From: Henricia sp. BOLD:AAB3569 | Taxonomy: Eukaryota > Echinodermata > Asteroidea > Spinulosida > Echinasteridae | Assembly: GCA_037783545.1 (NCBI GenBank) | Contig: JBBELK010000008.1 | Location: 697,001-761,000, forward strand | Length of the DNA stretch: 64,000 nt | Direction of reading: 5' to 3' | Part shown: piece after piece, positions 11,215 to 22,366 of the stretch | Numbering within the stretch: the first letter of the stretch is position 1 | How the letters are laid out: every line of letters starts with the position of its first letter | The notes under the pieces: generated by a model | Seen by the model: the letters and a program-made list of their open reading frames with translations, nothing else | Databases searched by the model: none | What the model was told of the DNA's origin: nothing | Made by a program: the position numbers and the translations under genes

Positions 11215-12013
11215 TCGAGTTAATCCCTCTTTTATCGTTTCCCGGTTGACTGAAAACCGTGTGCCGGTTTGAAGGGAACCGTTTCCGACTTGCTGGGTTG
11301 GTGATGACTGACAGATTTACAACTAGCCGCCGAACAAAAGGCTGCTACTGGCCGACGACTGCAGTCAGGCGCACCCCGGGGCATAAATGGGATGTGGTTA
11401 ACACTTGGCAGCGATTATTAACAACTGCTCTCGACCACACACAAAGGGCATTGCTGGCTTCCAAGAAGTCAAATAAACCTGGAGTATTAGTCTATGGCTT
11501 TGTTTTTCGTTTGAGCTTTCTTTTAATTTTTTTAAAAACTTGATTTTTTTTTTAAGGTACCCGATTTTCGAGTTTTATTAAGTCTTGTTTAGTTTGTCGA
11601 AAATGTATGTATAATTAAGAAGATCTCGGAGAGATTTTCAAAATCTTTATTTTTAAACCAGTTTCAATGACATTACAAAATACTTATTTTGACTTAACTT
11701 TGATGTAAAATTGCATTTTTTAAAAGCTCCGAACACACTAAAAAGAATCCACACAATATCTTCAATTTACTGGACTGTTCTTTAATAAGACGCACAGGCA
11801 TTGATTTTAGCCAAAAGAAAACCATCAATCTTCCCATGAAGACCCACTTCCACTGCGGTCCCGCGCGTCATCCACGTACAGATATGACAAGCTTGGGTGT
11901 CGCCATTTTGTTTTTCCAAGAACGGGGCTTTTGACGATGTGTCGATCTGAGAGGGAACAAGTTTCACAAGTCGTCTGTATACAACCACCATATAGACTTG
12001 ATGCCTCTTATTC
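11215..12013. other. non-coding stretch inside the 45-bp inverted repeats
   Basis: Contains CGGTTT/AACCG-rich sequence to about 11290, then AT-rich DNA. An antisense open frame (12105-11782) shows no recognisable family. Confidence 0.35.
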
Positions 12014-12352
12014 GTGACGTTTGCGGGAAGGGCAAAAGGAACTCGGTGCAAAGACATTTCATGTCGACACTGCACCAACAAGCCCGTAAAATCACGGCGT
12101 CTCATGACATTTCTGCGTCAGTTCTGCGACGGATACGCATTCACGCCACAGCTATCAGACCAGCATCAAGGCCATTACAGAACCTGGCTGGAACTGGCTA
12201 CTTTGGCTTCTGCAAGGAAATTCAAGAAAGTCTATCTAGATGAGGGTCTTGCTTCAAAACTGGCAGGGGATGATCTCCGGTGCAAGCACGGGTGCAGAAA
12301 AGTCTTCCAAAGCAAAGCAGACAAGGATCGGCACGACAGGTTTCTTTACTAG
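12014..12352 (+). CDS. unrecognised ORF with a partial C2H2-like end
   Basis: A 112-codon frame ends with DLRCKHGCRKVFQSKADKDR, then H and DRFLY and a stop. The C-x3-C-x12-H spacing recalls a C2H2 zinc finger but the second His is absent. It also has a CRHC motif near the start. It could be an exon of a host gene or transposase fragment. I see no convincing splice sites and assign no function. Confidence 0.25.
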   Translation: MTFAGRAKGTRCKDISCRHCTNKPVKSRRLMTFLRQFCDGYAFTPQLSDQHQGHYRTWLELATLASARKFKKVYLDEGLASKLAGDDLRCKHGCRKVFQSKADKDRHDRFLY

Positions 12353-12702
12353 TATCTTGATGTGCAAGATCCACAAATAAACCAAACAGCCATTTTCAGG
12401 GCCACACATTATTCAAAAAAGAGATTGATGGTGAATGCCGTGATAAAAATGAGAAAATATCAATAAAAATTAAACAGTAGCTATACGGAAGTCTCTCTGC
12501 GCCATTAGCATCTTTTTTGATGGATACCGGCGCAATAGAAATTTGCATTATTATTATTTTGTTTTAAATTTAATTTAATAAATAAAAACACCACAACCAC
12601 AACAATAGCCTAACACCAGATAAACGGCCAATAACATTTATATTTTTAAAAAGACGCTCTATTTAAAAGAAATCGATATTTCAAAACAAAACTAAAAACA
12701 AA
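12353..12702. other. AT-rich stretch left of the tandem array
   Basis: Includes at about 12646-12685 an AAAAAGACGC...AAAGAAATC segment that resembles the start of the small inverted-repeat element at 17963, i.e. the right flank of the array. Confidence 0.4.
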
Positions 12703-14134
12703 CTAGAAATGTGTTCGTTGAAAACGAACACATGGCTGTTCCCCTCCTTTTTATAAACATATGTGGTGTTCGGGATGACCTTTGTTAGTGATTGTATATG
12801 AAGAAATCACGATCGTATGTCAAACGGTTGAGTTTTTATCGATTTTTAAATATTGAATATTATTACATGCCACTTTAATCTGACATGTAGGGAAGGTCAA
12901 AGGTGTTGCTATATGTTTGGATACCCCACCCTAGTCGAAGTGTAACACAGTTGACCCCATCGTGATATATTGTACCCCTTTCAAATGGCAAGGCAAAATC
13001 TGTTTGACCAATAGGAAACGAGGTCAAAGGTCAAGCCATGTGCGCATCTTAAAGACATTTTTTAGTGATCGTATATGCAGAAGGAATCAAATTTGTAGGT
13101 CAAACGGTAGATTTTTTATTGATTTTTGAATATTTAATTACGTAATCATCTTGTCGCTAGAGGGCGCTATTTCCTACGATGACGTCATCACTTATATTTT
13201 TGGAAAGCTTAAGGGCCTCTGGTAATAACACCATTGACCCTATCTCAATACCTCCTTTCACTTTCAAACTAAGGGCCACTTCCGGTTTCGACCGGAAGTG
13301 AGCAAGGTCAAAGGTCACGGCCATATTTTTTGGATACACCACCCTAGGTCCAAGTGTAATACAGTTGACCACATCCAGATATCTTGTACCACTTTCAAAT
13401 GGCAAGGCAAAATCTGTTAGACCAATAGGAAACGAGGTCAAAGGTCAAGCCCTGTGCGCATCTTAAAGACATTTGTTAGTGATCGTATATGCCACAGGAA
13501 TCAAGATCGTAGGTCAAACAGTTGATTTTTTATTGATTTTTGAATATTTAATTACGTAATCATCTTGTCGGTAGAGGGCGCTATTTCGTACGATGACGTC
13601 ATCACTTATATTTTTGGAAAGCTTAAGGGCCTCTGGTAATAACACCATTGACCCCATCTCAATACCTCCTTTCACTTTCAAACTAAGGGCCACTTCCGGT
13701 TTCGACCGGAAGTGAGCAAGGTCAAAGGTCACAAAAATATTTTTTAGATACCCCACCCTAGTCGAAGTGTAACACAAGTGACTTTGTCCAAATATCTTGC
13801 ACCACTTTCAAATGGCAAGGCAAAATCTGTTAGACCAATAGGAAACGAGGTCAAAGGTCAAGGGGTGTGCGCATCTCAAAGACCTTTGTTAGTCATCGTA
13901 TATGCCGAAGGAATCAAGATCGTAGGTCAAACGGTTGATTTTTTATTGATTTTTGAATATTTAATTTATTAAACTTCATGCCCCTTTAATCTGACACGTG
14001 ATGACGTCATCATGACGTAATTAGTACTGTGCACTACTTCACATAGTGACCAATGTCCATGTGAAGTTTGAAGTCAATCATCAATGTGCAAGTGCCCGAA
14101 ATAGCGTCTGAAAAAAATGGAAGAAGGAAAAGAA
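12703..14134 (-). mobile_element. array unit 1
   Basis: About 1.43 kb. Contains five AGGTCAAAGGTCA (DR1) copies, TGACGTCA sites near 13180, 13594 and 13999, and two perfect CACTTCCGGT/ACCGGAAGTG palindromes (13277-13300 and about 13691). Open frames in it are repeated by copying and are not genes. Confidence 0.55.
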
Positions 14135-14141
14135 TAAAAAA

Positions 14142-15573
14142 CTAGAAATGTGTTCGTTGAAAACGAACACATGGCTGTTCCCCTCCTTTTTATAAACATA
14201 TGTGGTGTTCGGGATGACCTTTGTTAGTGATTGTATATGAATAAATCACGATCGTATGTCAAACGGTTGAGTTTTTATCGATTTTTAAATATTGAATATT
14301 ATTACATGCCACTTTAATCTGACATGTGGGGAAGGTCAAAGGTGTTGCTATATGTTTGGATACCCCACCCTAGTCGAAGTGTAACACAGTTGACCCCATC
14401 GTGATATATTGTACCCCTTTCAAATGGCAAGGCCAAATCTGTTTGACCAATAGGAAACGAGGTCAAAGGTCAAGCCATGTGCGCATCTTAAAGACATTTG
14501 TTAGTGATCGTATATGCAGAAGGAATCAAATTTGTAGGTCAAACGGTAGATTTTTTATTGATTTTTGAATATTTAATTACGTAATCATCTTGTCGCTAGA
14601 GGGCGCTATTTCCTACGATGACGTCATCACTTATATTTTTGGAAAGCTTAAGGGCCTCTGGTAATAACACCATTGACCCTATCTCAATACCTCCTTTCAC
14701 TTTCAAACTAAGGGCCACTTCCGGTTTCGACCGGAAGTGAGCAAGGTCAAAGGTCACGGCCATATTTTTTGGATACACCACCCTAGGTCCAAGTGTAATA
14801 CAGTTGACCACATCCAGATATCTTGTACCACTTTCAAATGGCAAGGCAAAATCTGTTAGACCAATAGGAAACGAGGTCAAAGGTCAAGCCCTGTGCGCAT
14901 CTTAAAGACATTTGTTAGTGATCGTATATGCCACAGGAATCAAGATCGTAGGTCAAACAGTTGATTTTTTATTGATTTTTGAATATTTAATTACGTAATC
15001 ATCTTGTCGGTAGAGGGCGCTATTTCGTACGATGACGTCATCACTTATATTTTTGGAAAGCTTAAGGGCCTCTGGTAATAACACCATTGACCAAATCTCA
15101 ATACCTCCTTTCACTTTCAAACTAAGGGCCACTTCCGGTTTCGACCGGAAGTGAGCAAGGTCAAAGGTCACAATTTTTTTTTTTAGATACCCCACCCTAG
15201 TCGAAGTGTAACACAAGTGACTTTGTCCAAATATCTTGCACCACTTTCAAATGGCAAGGCAAAATCTGTTTGACCAATAGGAAACGAGGTCAAAGGTCAA
15301 GGCGTGTGCGCATCTTAAAGACTTTTGTTAGTCATCGTATATGGCGAAGGAATCAAGATCGTAGGTCAAACGGTTGAATTTTTATTGATTTTTGAATATT
15401 TAATTTATTAAACTTCATACCCCTTTAATCTGACACGTGATGACGTCATGATTACGTCATTAGTACTATGCACTAATTCACATAGTGACCAATGTCCATG
15501 TAAAGTTTGAAGTCAATCATCAATGTGCAAGTGTCCGAAATAGCGTCTGAAAAAAGTGGAAGAAGTAAAAGAA
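14142..15573 (-). mobile_element. array unit 2
   Basis: About 1.43 kb, nearly identical to unit 1, again with five DR1 motifs and the same palindromes. Differs by scattered substitutions, e.g. a T-run in place of AAAAATATT near 15172. Confidence 0.55.
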
Positions 15574-15589
15574 TAAAAAAAAAAAAAAA

Positions 15590-16744
15590 CTAGACCTGTG
15601 TTCGTTCTTGACAACGAACACATGGCTGTTCCCCTCCTTTTTATAAACATATGTGGTGTTCGGGATGACCTTTGTTAGTGATTGTATATGAAGAAATCAC
15701 GATCGTATGTCAAACGGTTGAGTTTTTATCGATTTTTGAATATTTAATTACGTAATCATCTTGTCGCTAGAGGGCGCTATTTCGTACGATGACGTCATCA
15801 CTTATATTTTTGGAAAGCTTAAGGGCCTCTGGTAATAACACCATTGACCCTATCTCAATACCTCCTTTCACTTTCAAACTAAGGGCCACTTCCGGTTTCG
15901 AACGGAAGTGAGCAAGGTCAAAGGTCACCAACATATTTTTTGGATACACCACCCTAGGTCCAAGTGTAATACAGTTGACCACATCCAGATATCTTGTACC
16001 ACTTTCAAATGGAAAGGCAAAATCTGTTAGACCAATAGGAAACGAGGTCAAAGGTCAAGCCCTGTGCGCATCTTAAAGACATTTGTTAGTGATCGTATAT
16101 GCCACAGGAATCAAGATCGTAGGTCAAACAGTTGATTTTTTATTGATTTTTGAATATTTAATTACGTAATCATCTTGTCGGTAGAGGGCGATATTTCGTA
16201 CGATGACGTCATCACTTATATTTTTGGAAAGCTTAAAGGCCTCTGGTAATAACACCATTGACCCCATCTCAATACCTCCTTTCACTTTCAAACTAAGGGC
16301 CACTTCCTGTTTCGACCGGAAGTGAGCAAGGTCAAAGGTCACAAAAATATTTTTTAGATACCCCACCCTAGTCGAAGTGTAACACAAGTGACTTTGTCCA
16401 AATATCTTGCACCACTTTCAAATGGCAAGGCAAAATCTGTTTGACCAATAGGAAACGAGGTCAAAGGTCAAGGCGTGTGCGCATCTTAAAGACTGTTGTT
16501 AGTCATCGTATATGGCGAAGGAATCAAGATCGTAGGTCAAACGGTTGAATTTTTATTGATTTTTGAATATTTAATTTATTAAACTTCATACCCCTTTAAT
16601 CTGACACGTGATGACGTCATGATTACGTCATTAGTACTATGCACTAATTCACATAGTGACCAATGTCCATGTGAAGTTTGAAGTCAATCATCAATGTGCA
16701 AGTGTCCGAAATAGCGTCTGAAAAAAGTGGAAGAAGTAAAAGAA
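15590..16744 (-). mobile_element. array unit 3 (shorter, changed hairpin loop)
   Basis: About 1.15 kb; lacks the segment after the first 130 bp that units 1 and 2 carry. The terminal hairpin keeps its 10-bp stem but has a different loop (CTTGAC instead of GAA on the plus strand). Both ETS-type palindromes carry one mismatch. Confidence 0.55.
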
Positions 16745-16756
16745 TAAAAAAAAAAA

Positions 16757-16802
16757 AATCTTAACGAAAACAAAGGCTGTTCCGACCGTATCGGAACAGC
16801 CA
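16757..16802. repeat. hairpin cassette 1
   Basis: ATCTTAACGAAAACAAA followed by GGCTGTTCC, a 9-nt loop and GGAACAGCC. The same cassette recurs twice at 17866-17961 with other loops. Confidence 0.7.
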
Positions 16803-16829
16803 AAAAATAAAAAAAAAAATAAAAAAAAA

Positions 16830-17848
16830 CTAGAAATGTGTTCGTTGAAAACGAACACATGGCTGTTCCCCTCCTTTTTATAAACATATGTGGTGTTCGG
16901 GATGACCTTTGTTAGTGATTGTTTATGAAGAAATCACGATCGTAGGTCAAACGGTTGAGTTTTTATCTATTTTTAAATATTGAATATTATTACATGCCCC
17001 TTTAATCTGACATGTAGGGAAAGTCAAAGGTGTTGCTATATGTTTGGATACCCCACCCTAGTCGAAGTGTAACACAGTTGACCCCATCGTGGTATATTGT
17101 ACCCCTTTCAAATGGCAAGGCAAAATCTGTTAGACCAATAGGAAACGAGGTCAAAGGTCAAGGGGTGTGCGCATCTCAAAGACCTTTGTTAGTCATCGTA
17201 TATGCCGAAGGAATCAAGATCGTAGGTCAAACGGTTGATTTTTTATTGATTTTCCAATATTTCATTACGTAATCATCTTGTCGCTAGAGGGCGCTATTTC
17301 GTACGATGACGTCATCACTTATATTTTTGGAAAGCTTAAGGGCCTCTGATAATAACACCATTGAGCCCATCTCAATACCTCCTACCACTTTCAAACTAAG
17401 GGCCACTTCCGGTTTCGACCGGAAGTGAGCAAGGTCAAAGGTCACAAAAATATTTTTTAGATACCCCACCCTAGTCGAAGTGTAACACAAGTGACTTTGT
17501 CCAAATATCTTGCACCACTTTCAAATGGCAAGGCAAAATCTGTTTGACCAATAGGAAACGAGGTCAAAGGTCAAGGGGTGTGCGCATCTCAAAGACCTTT
17601 GTTAGTCATCGTATATGCCGAAGGAATCAAGATCGTAGGTCAAACAGTTGATTTTTTATTGATTTTTGAATATTTAATTTATTAAACTTCATACCCCTTT
17701 AATCTGACACGTGATGACGTCATCATGACGTCATTAGTACTGTGCACAACTTCACATAGTGACCAATGTCCATGTGAAGTTTGAAGTCAATCATCAATGT
17801 GCAAGTGTCCGAAATAGCGTCTGAAAAAAATGGAAGAAGGAAAAGAAT
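16830..17848 (-). mobile_element. array unit 4 (shorter)
   Basis: About 1.02 kb, lacking one subrepeat. Three DR1 motifs, one ETS-type palindrome near 17403 and TGACGTCA sites near 17307 and 17714. Confidence 0.55.
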
Positions 17849-17865
17849 AAAAAAAAAAAAAAAAA

Positions 17866-17961
17866 TCTTAACGAAAACAAAGGCTGTTCCCAACCGTATG
17901 GGAACAGCCAAAAAAATCTTAACGAAAACAAAGGCTGTTCCAACTCGAGTCGGAACAGCCA
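17866..17961. repeat. hairpin cassettes 2 and 3
   Basis: Two further TCTTAACGAAAACAAA + GGCTGTTCC...GGAACAGCC hairpins (17882-17909 and 17933-17960), side by side, with loops unlike each other. Confidence 0.7.
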
Positions 17962-17962
17962 A

Positions 17963-18243
17963 AAAAGACGCACTAAAAGAAATCTATATTTTATAGCCCT
18001 CTAGTATACAGTGACTGAAAACCGATGCCATACTGTGAGATACAATGTATCATTTTGATGATACAATGTATCATTTGAAATTTTTTTATTAATATTTTAA
18101 ATGTAAACTCAATGCAATTTTGCCTTTGGCAACCAAGTTGAAGTTTAATAAACCATGAATAATAATAATAAATAATCATTTTGATGATATAATGTATCAC
18201 TTTTGAAGTAGTGCTATTGATCGTTTTTTTAGTGCGTCTTTTT
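17963..18243. mobile_element. MITE-like element with 16-17 bp terminal inverted repeats
   Basis: Left end AAAAAGACGCACTAAAA, right end the reverse complement (about 18223-18243). The interior is AT-rich with repeated AATGTATCA words. No coding capacity. Target duplication not resolved. Confidence 0.55.
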
Positions 18244-19047
18244 AAACCTCGAAACCTTGGAAATCAAGAATACAAAATAAAAGTTTGACGCGGCAGGATT
18301 AATGCCCAAGTTTCATCAAAGTTATCCAGAAAGGTATAATTTTCCACTGAAAAACAAATATATTTGTTTCATTCGGACTTTTGTCCAACTGTGGCAAGCG
18401 TCAAAACCCATTGTACGAAAATCAACATGACACGTTTCGCGTCGAATATTCTGTGACGTACAATTTGCGTTCGCGATCGCTTTCGTATGAAATATGAACC
18501 ATCTGCAGGATAAAACGATTGTCATAAATATATAGGCAATATAATGCATGCTGAGGTCATCATTTGATGCAAAAATATTTGATGCAAAAAGAAACAAGAA
18601 GCAACTATGGGACAAAAGTAAGACAAGAAACGAAACCATTTGACAAAGAGACAGGAAAAAAGCAGAATGAGCGGCCGGCAGTGGTGTTATTCCATCATCT
18701 GAAAGAAAATGGAAAACAGAGAACTATTAAATCTCGGTTTAAGTTTTTTTTTAGTTTGAAAGACACGATAAAGATATGCATGTTTGCAGGAACAAATTAC
18801 AGTTGTACCGCTTTTTAATACAAACATTTTCCCTGGGAAATAAACACCCTTGTTCGGGTGGTTACGAGATAAACAGTGGCAGCGAGACAGCCAGGAGTAT
18901 TCACACAATGGCCCGTAATCCGATAAGCTCTCTATTGTTCAGCGAACGTGGGCCGGGTTGAACATTGCCAATTATCTATCGGCTGGCCAGACAAGTTGAA
19001 CCGTTTGCCTATTCACTGAAAACCGTGCCACGGTGTATCGTTTATGT
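18244..19047. other. non-coding stretch
   Basis: No gene recognised; short ORFs lack protein-like features. The last 80 bp are the inner, diverged part of the 45-bp inverted repeat region. Confidence 0.4.
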
Positions 19048-19092
19048 ACCGGTTCCCGGTATACAAACCGTTTCAATTTTGACCTCGCGCCT
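19048..19092 (-). repeat. 45-bp inverted repeat, right copy
   Basis: Perfect reverse complement of 11170-11214. It is followed outward by a GAGACTGGTCTTA word (read on minus) resembling the outer flank of the left copy. Confidence 0.7.
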
Positions 19093-19416
19093 AAGACCAG
19101 TCTCAAAATTTAAGCCTGATATGACGGCACTGCTTCTTGCATGTCTTGTAATTTTTGGAGTAAGGCGAAGAACATTGCGAAGGAAACATTTTATTGTTTA
19201 TTTTTCCGTATTTAATGCAAGGACATGGACCATCTCGAACGCCCCCAATAGCGCATATCACGCCGATGTAACACGTGGGAACTATACGGCCCGCAGGGAA
19301 CCGTTCATTGCTGCAGACAGACCGCTGTGAATGCCGTTCGTTCCCTGACAAAACCACCCGTTTAAAATAATAATTAATATACGTCGGTCACCCCAACTTG
19401 TTTAGAGATGACATTC

Positions 19417-19496
19417 GATATTCCGCCCTCTTGTGGTCATCTTATTGTACTGCAGTGACGTCATACAATGAGATGACCACAAGAGGGCGGAATACC
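19417..19496. repeat. hairpin-forming inverted repeat
   Basis: TATTCCGCCCTCTTGTGGTC and its reverse complement face each other across about 30 bp that includes TGACGTCA. Perfect arms of about 24 bp. Confidence 0.8.
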
Positions 19497-19865
19497 CTAA
19501 ACACGTGGGAAATGTCGCTCTTCTCCCGAGTTTGCTCGAAAATGTGAAGAAAAATCACGTTGGACTAGTTTTTTTCCTGTTTAGAAGAATCATCGGGGAA
19601 AACGGACCATGGTACTAAATTCTGGAGATTCCAGGGACTTCCATGGTAAGTTTTTCAATGTTTAATTTTGATTGTAAAATGAAAATTCAGTTTGGAGTAC
19701 GGCGGCCATTTTGGTCGTGCAGGAAAATTCAACATGGCGAATGGGGGTAAATTGCCAAAGGGCTAATAGTGTAACATAGAAAATGATAACGTCCAAATAA
19801 AAACGTCAGAAAAACACTTTTAGCCTTCTAAAACTAAGCTAGGCCTATCCCCCATATATGCCATA

Positions 19866-20112
19866 GGCCTAGCTGATTTCGTTTTTTACCAATATTGGCG
19901 GCGCCTGATGATGTTTATAAAGCGCGGACAGAAACTTTTTGGGCTAGCGCAATAATCCGCTGCCCAATCGTAATACCAAAGTTCTTGAGACACTCACCTT
20001 GCGTGTATCTACGGAATTCCGATACTATTTCTCCATTAAATTCTCTGGAGAATTTAGTGTCCGCTCTTAAACTTCAGGCGCCCCCATATTGGTAAAAAAC
20101 GAAATCAGCTAT
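19866..20112. mobile_element. MITE-like element with about 65-bp imperfect arms
   Basis: AGCTGATTTCGTTTTTTACC begins the left arm and its reverse complement ends the right arm; the arms continue through GGCGCCTGA and the GCGCGGACA region. About 245 bp in all, no coding capacity. Confidence 0.65.
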
Positions 20113-20146
20113 GGGGGATATAGGTATCCCTCATAGTTGTAGGGGT

Positions 20147-20809
20147 AGCCCCGTGAACAGGGCGTCGTATCCTATACCTCCGCCCTGTTGCCTGACTAAG
20201 TTCAAATCTGTGGCAAACTCACGCAAATGAAATTTGTCACTTGGCTCTGATATTTGCTCAATAGCTGCACCCACCCAAGCGTGTAAATATTTCGAAGAAT
20301 ACGCATCGATCCGATGTCTAGTTTCGGTGAAATCGTGGGGCAAACTATAGACCCTCCGTGCGATAAAATACAGACTGTTTGCCCAAAAATCAATATGCGC
20401 ATGCGCGAGAGTGGAGAGGTCAACACAATCTAGACTGGTTTGCTGTCCTCATATTTACTTCCCTTCATCTTATACAACGAAGGGAAGTAAATATTAGGAT
20501 GTGGAACGTACCTGTCTAGATTGTGTTGACCTCTCCGCTCTCGTGCATGCGCATATTTGATTTTTGGGCAAACGGTATGTATTTTTATCGCACGGAGGGT
20601 CTCAAGTTTGCCCCACGATTTCACCAAAACTAGACATCGGATCGATGCGTACTCTTCGGAATATTTACACGCTTGGGTGAGTGCAGCTATTATCAGAGCA
20701 AATATCAGAGCCAATTAAAGGGACAAATTTTATTTGCGTGAGTTTGCCACAGATTTGGGCTTATAGTCAGGCAACAGGGCGGAGGATACGACACCCTGTT
20801 CACGGGGCT
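20147..20809. mobile_element. foldback element with roughly 300-bp arms
   Basis: AGCCCCGTGAACAGGG at the left returns inverted at about 20794-20809, and the two halves pair along most of their length, meeting near 20470. The centre holds a second perfect hairpin (TATTTACTTCCCTTC with its complement, about 20450-20495). No coding frame. Likely a foldback DNA transposon or long-TIR MITE. Confidence 0.75.
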
Positions 20810-20998
20810 ATGCTAGGGGTAGCCTAGGCCTATAGCTGATTATTTTTAGGCCCAAACACTATGAACATCTAACAATGGAAATTGGGCACACACCATTGTT
20901 ACTAACAATGGGGTTACAATGAACATGTACATGTTTTTGCTCATAGTGAAAGCCTACGTAAACATGGTGTACAGGGCTTCGTATAAGCCCATGGCGCC

Positions 20999-21068
20999 GT
21001 TTCCAACCCCAAATCTGGGACAAACTCAAGCAAATAAAATTTGTCCCATGGCTCTGATATTTGCTCAC
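20999..21068 (+). repeat. partial third copy of the foldback arm
   Basis: CAAATCTGGGACAAACTCAA...GGCTCTGATATTTGCTCA resembles the left arm of the foldback at about 20205-20265, at lower identity. Confidence 0.55.
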
Positions 21069-21761
21069 TTAGGCCTATAGCCCGTTAGGGGGGAGGGGGG
21101 GGGGGGGGGTGTGAGGGGCTCATGGAATACTATACGAGTATACAGAACTTGAAATTTCCCGCACTTTTTGCTGATTTTTGCCGAACGATGCGTTCCAAAA
21201 ACTGCCCAAAAAAACCCCAACCAAACAGACTTCCAACCTAGCCGAAAATGCACTTCCTGCCTTCTAGAATTCCCAAAGATCATTCTACCCCCGGTAGTTC
21301 CTTCCTCGGGTACTTACGATCACTGCTTGAGACGGCCGTGAATGCTGTAAAAAGTTGGAGAAAACAACACTCACTCTGTGACGGCTCACTCCGTGTGAGC
21401 CCTTATTATGCTGGTGGAATAACTTTGACGTCCAGAAAACTGAAAAACGAAACTATCTCGCCAGATCTCCGAGTTCGCCAGCTTCCCCAAGTATACTTTA
21501 CGTTTCAGATCCGACTCAAATAAACACTTTCACTGTGCCACTTTATTTTAAAAATTTGCAATGCTGGCAATATTTCAGGAAAATAAACAACCTTCTGCGA
21601 GTGATCTCTCTTTTCCTTTAACAAAGTCCAATTACATGTAAGTAACAACAACATAGTTCTAGTACCGTATCTGGTAATTACTGTACAGCTTTTGTTTGTG
21701 GCATCAGTTCAGTAAATATTTGAATAAAAATGAAATTGACTAATAGTTTTTTATAATTTTC
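21069..21761. other. non-coding stretch with a G-tract
   Basis: A G-rich run at 21085-21107. The remainder shows no recognisable gene. Confidence 0.4.
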
Positions 21762-22085
21762 AACTTGTCTACTTTTAAATTTTTCAGGTGATAAAGACAA
21801 ATGCGTGGTGGCAAAAATGGGGAAGAAAGGAAACAAATGTACATTTAACAAGGGGAATAAATGTGTGTACAATGTACAAATTGGGAAATGATAGTAACAG
21901 TAGCATGGTGTAATAACGGTACAATAACATGTACATGTATGTTCAGCATGATATTTACATCGTAATCTTGCCTACCATAATCGAGAAATTTCACTGCTGA
22001 ATGTGTGGATTTCAGTTCTCCTTGTTTTCACGACCCCAATACGAGGGCAAACTTAGAGTGCGCTATGGACATGATAAAAGTGCTG
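21762..22085 (+). repeat. direct repeat copy 1 (decayed duplicate of the 22310 exon region)
   Basis: About 320 bp highly similar to 22288-22580. The exon-like start TTTTTCAG|GTGATA is kept (exon would start at 21789), but the donor position reads AAATGTACAT instead of AAAGGTACAT, so the GT is displaced and the donor lost. An in-frame TGA follows. Probably a dead duplicate exon. Confidence 0.6.
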
Positions 22086-22309
22086 AAAAGGAGGACACAT
22101 ATGACACATGTTCGAGAGATTTGCTATGAAAAATCAGCAAGTACATGTAACTCTTTCTAAGACAAATCTTAATGATTTATAAAATCGACCCCACTGAACA
22201 TACATGTTTTTTTTGGTGGTGGTGTGTGTGGGGGGGGGGGGGGGGGGTTTGAAACAAAGTCGACAAATATGCATACATATACGTGTATAGCTTTTTTTAA
22301 ATTTTTCAG

Positions 22310-22366
22310 GTGATAGGCCTAAAGACAAATGCGAGGTGGCAAACATGGGGAAGAAAGGAAACAAAG
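22310..22366 (+). CDS. candidate exon of the BEN-domain gene
   Basis: 57 nt between acceptor TTTTTCAG and donor AAAG|GTACAT. Translation contains DRPKDKCEVANMGKKGNK. It begins by completing a phase-1 codon and ends in phase 1, which matches both the possible exon at 10641-10788 and the exon starting at 22777. The peptide is small and basic with no recognised domain. It is copy 2 of the local direct repeat. Confidence 0.4.

Larger units (their letters stand above)
12703..17966 (-). repeat. head-to-tail array of four Helitron-like / satellite units
   Basis: Units begin (plus coordinates) at CTAG words 12703, 14142, 15590 and 16830 and end near 14134, 15573, 16744 and 17848. They are very similar to each other. 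Read on the minus strand each unit starts TTCTTTTCCTTCTTCC and ends with a hairpin (TGTGTTCGTT/AACGAACACA) just before CTAG, then T-rich flank. That is the layout of a non-autonomous Helitron/Helentron: 3' hairpin, CTAG end, T-T flanks. Each unit contains diverged subrepeats of about 350-400 bp. No Rep/helicase is present. Plain satellite DNA is the alternative. Confidence 0.6.

Noticed and set aside
13157..17490. Repeated 87-94 codon ORFs on the minus strand (FDLAHFRSKPEVALSLK type) in each array unit
   Set aside because: They recur only because the units are copies; no start context, no domain, and they span palindromes and motif repeats. Treated as shadows of the array.
17991..18200. Ile/Tyr-rich ORF on the minus strand
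   Set aside because: AT-rich sequence within a MITE-like element; no family features.
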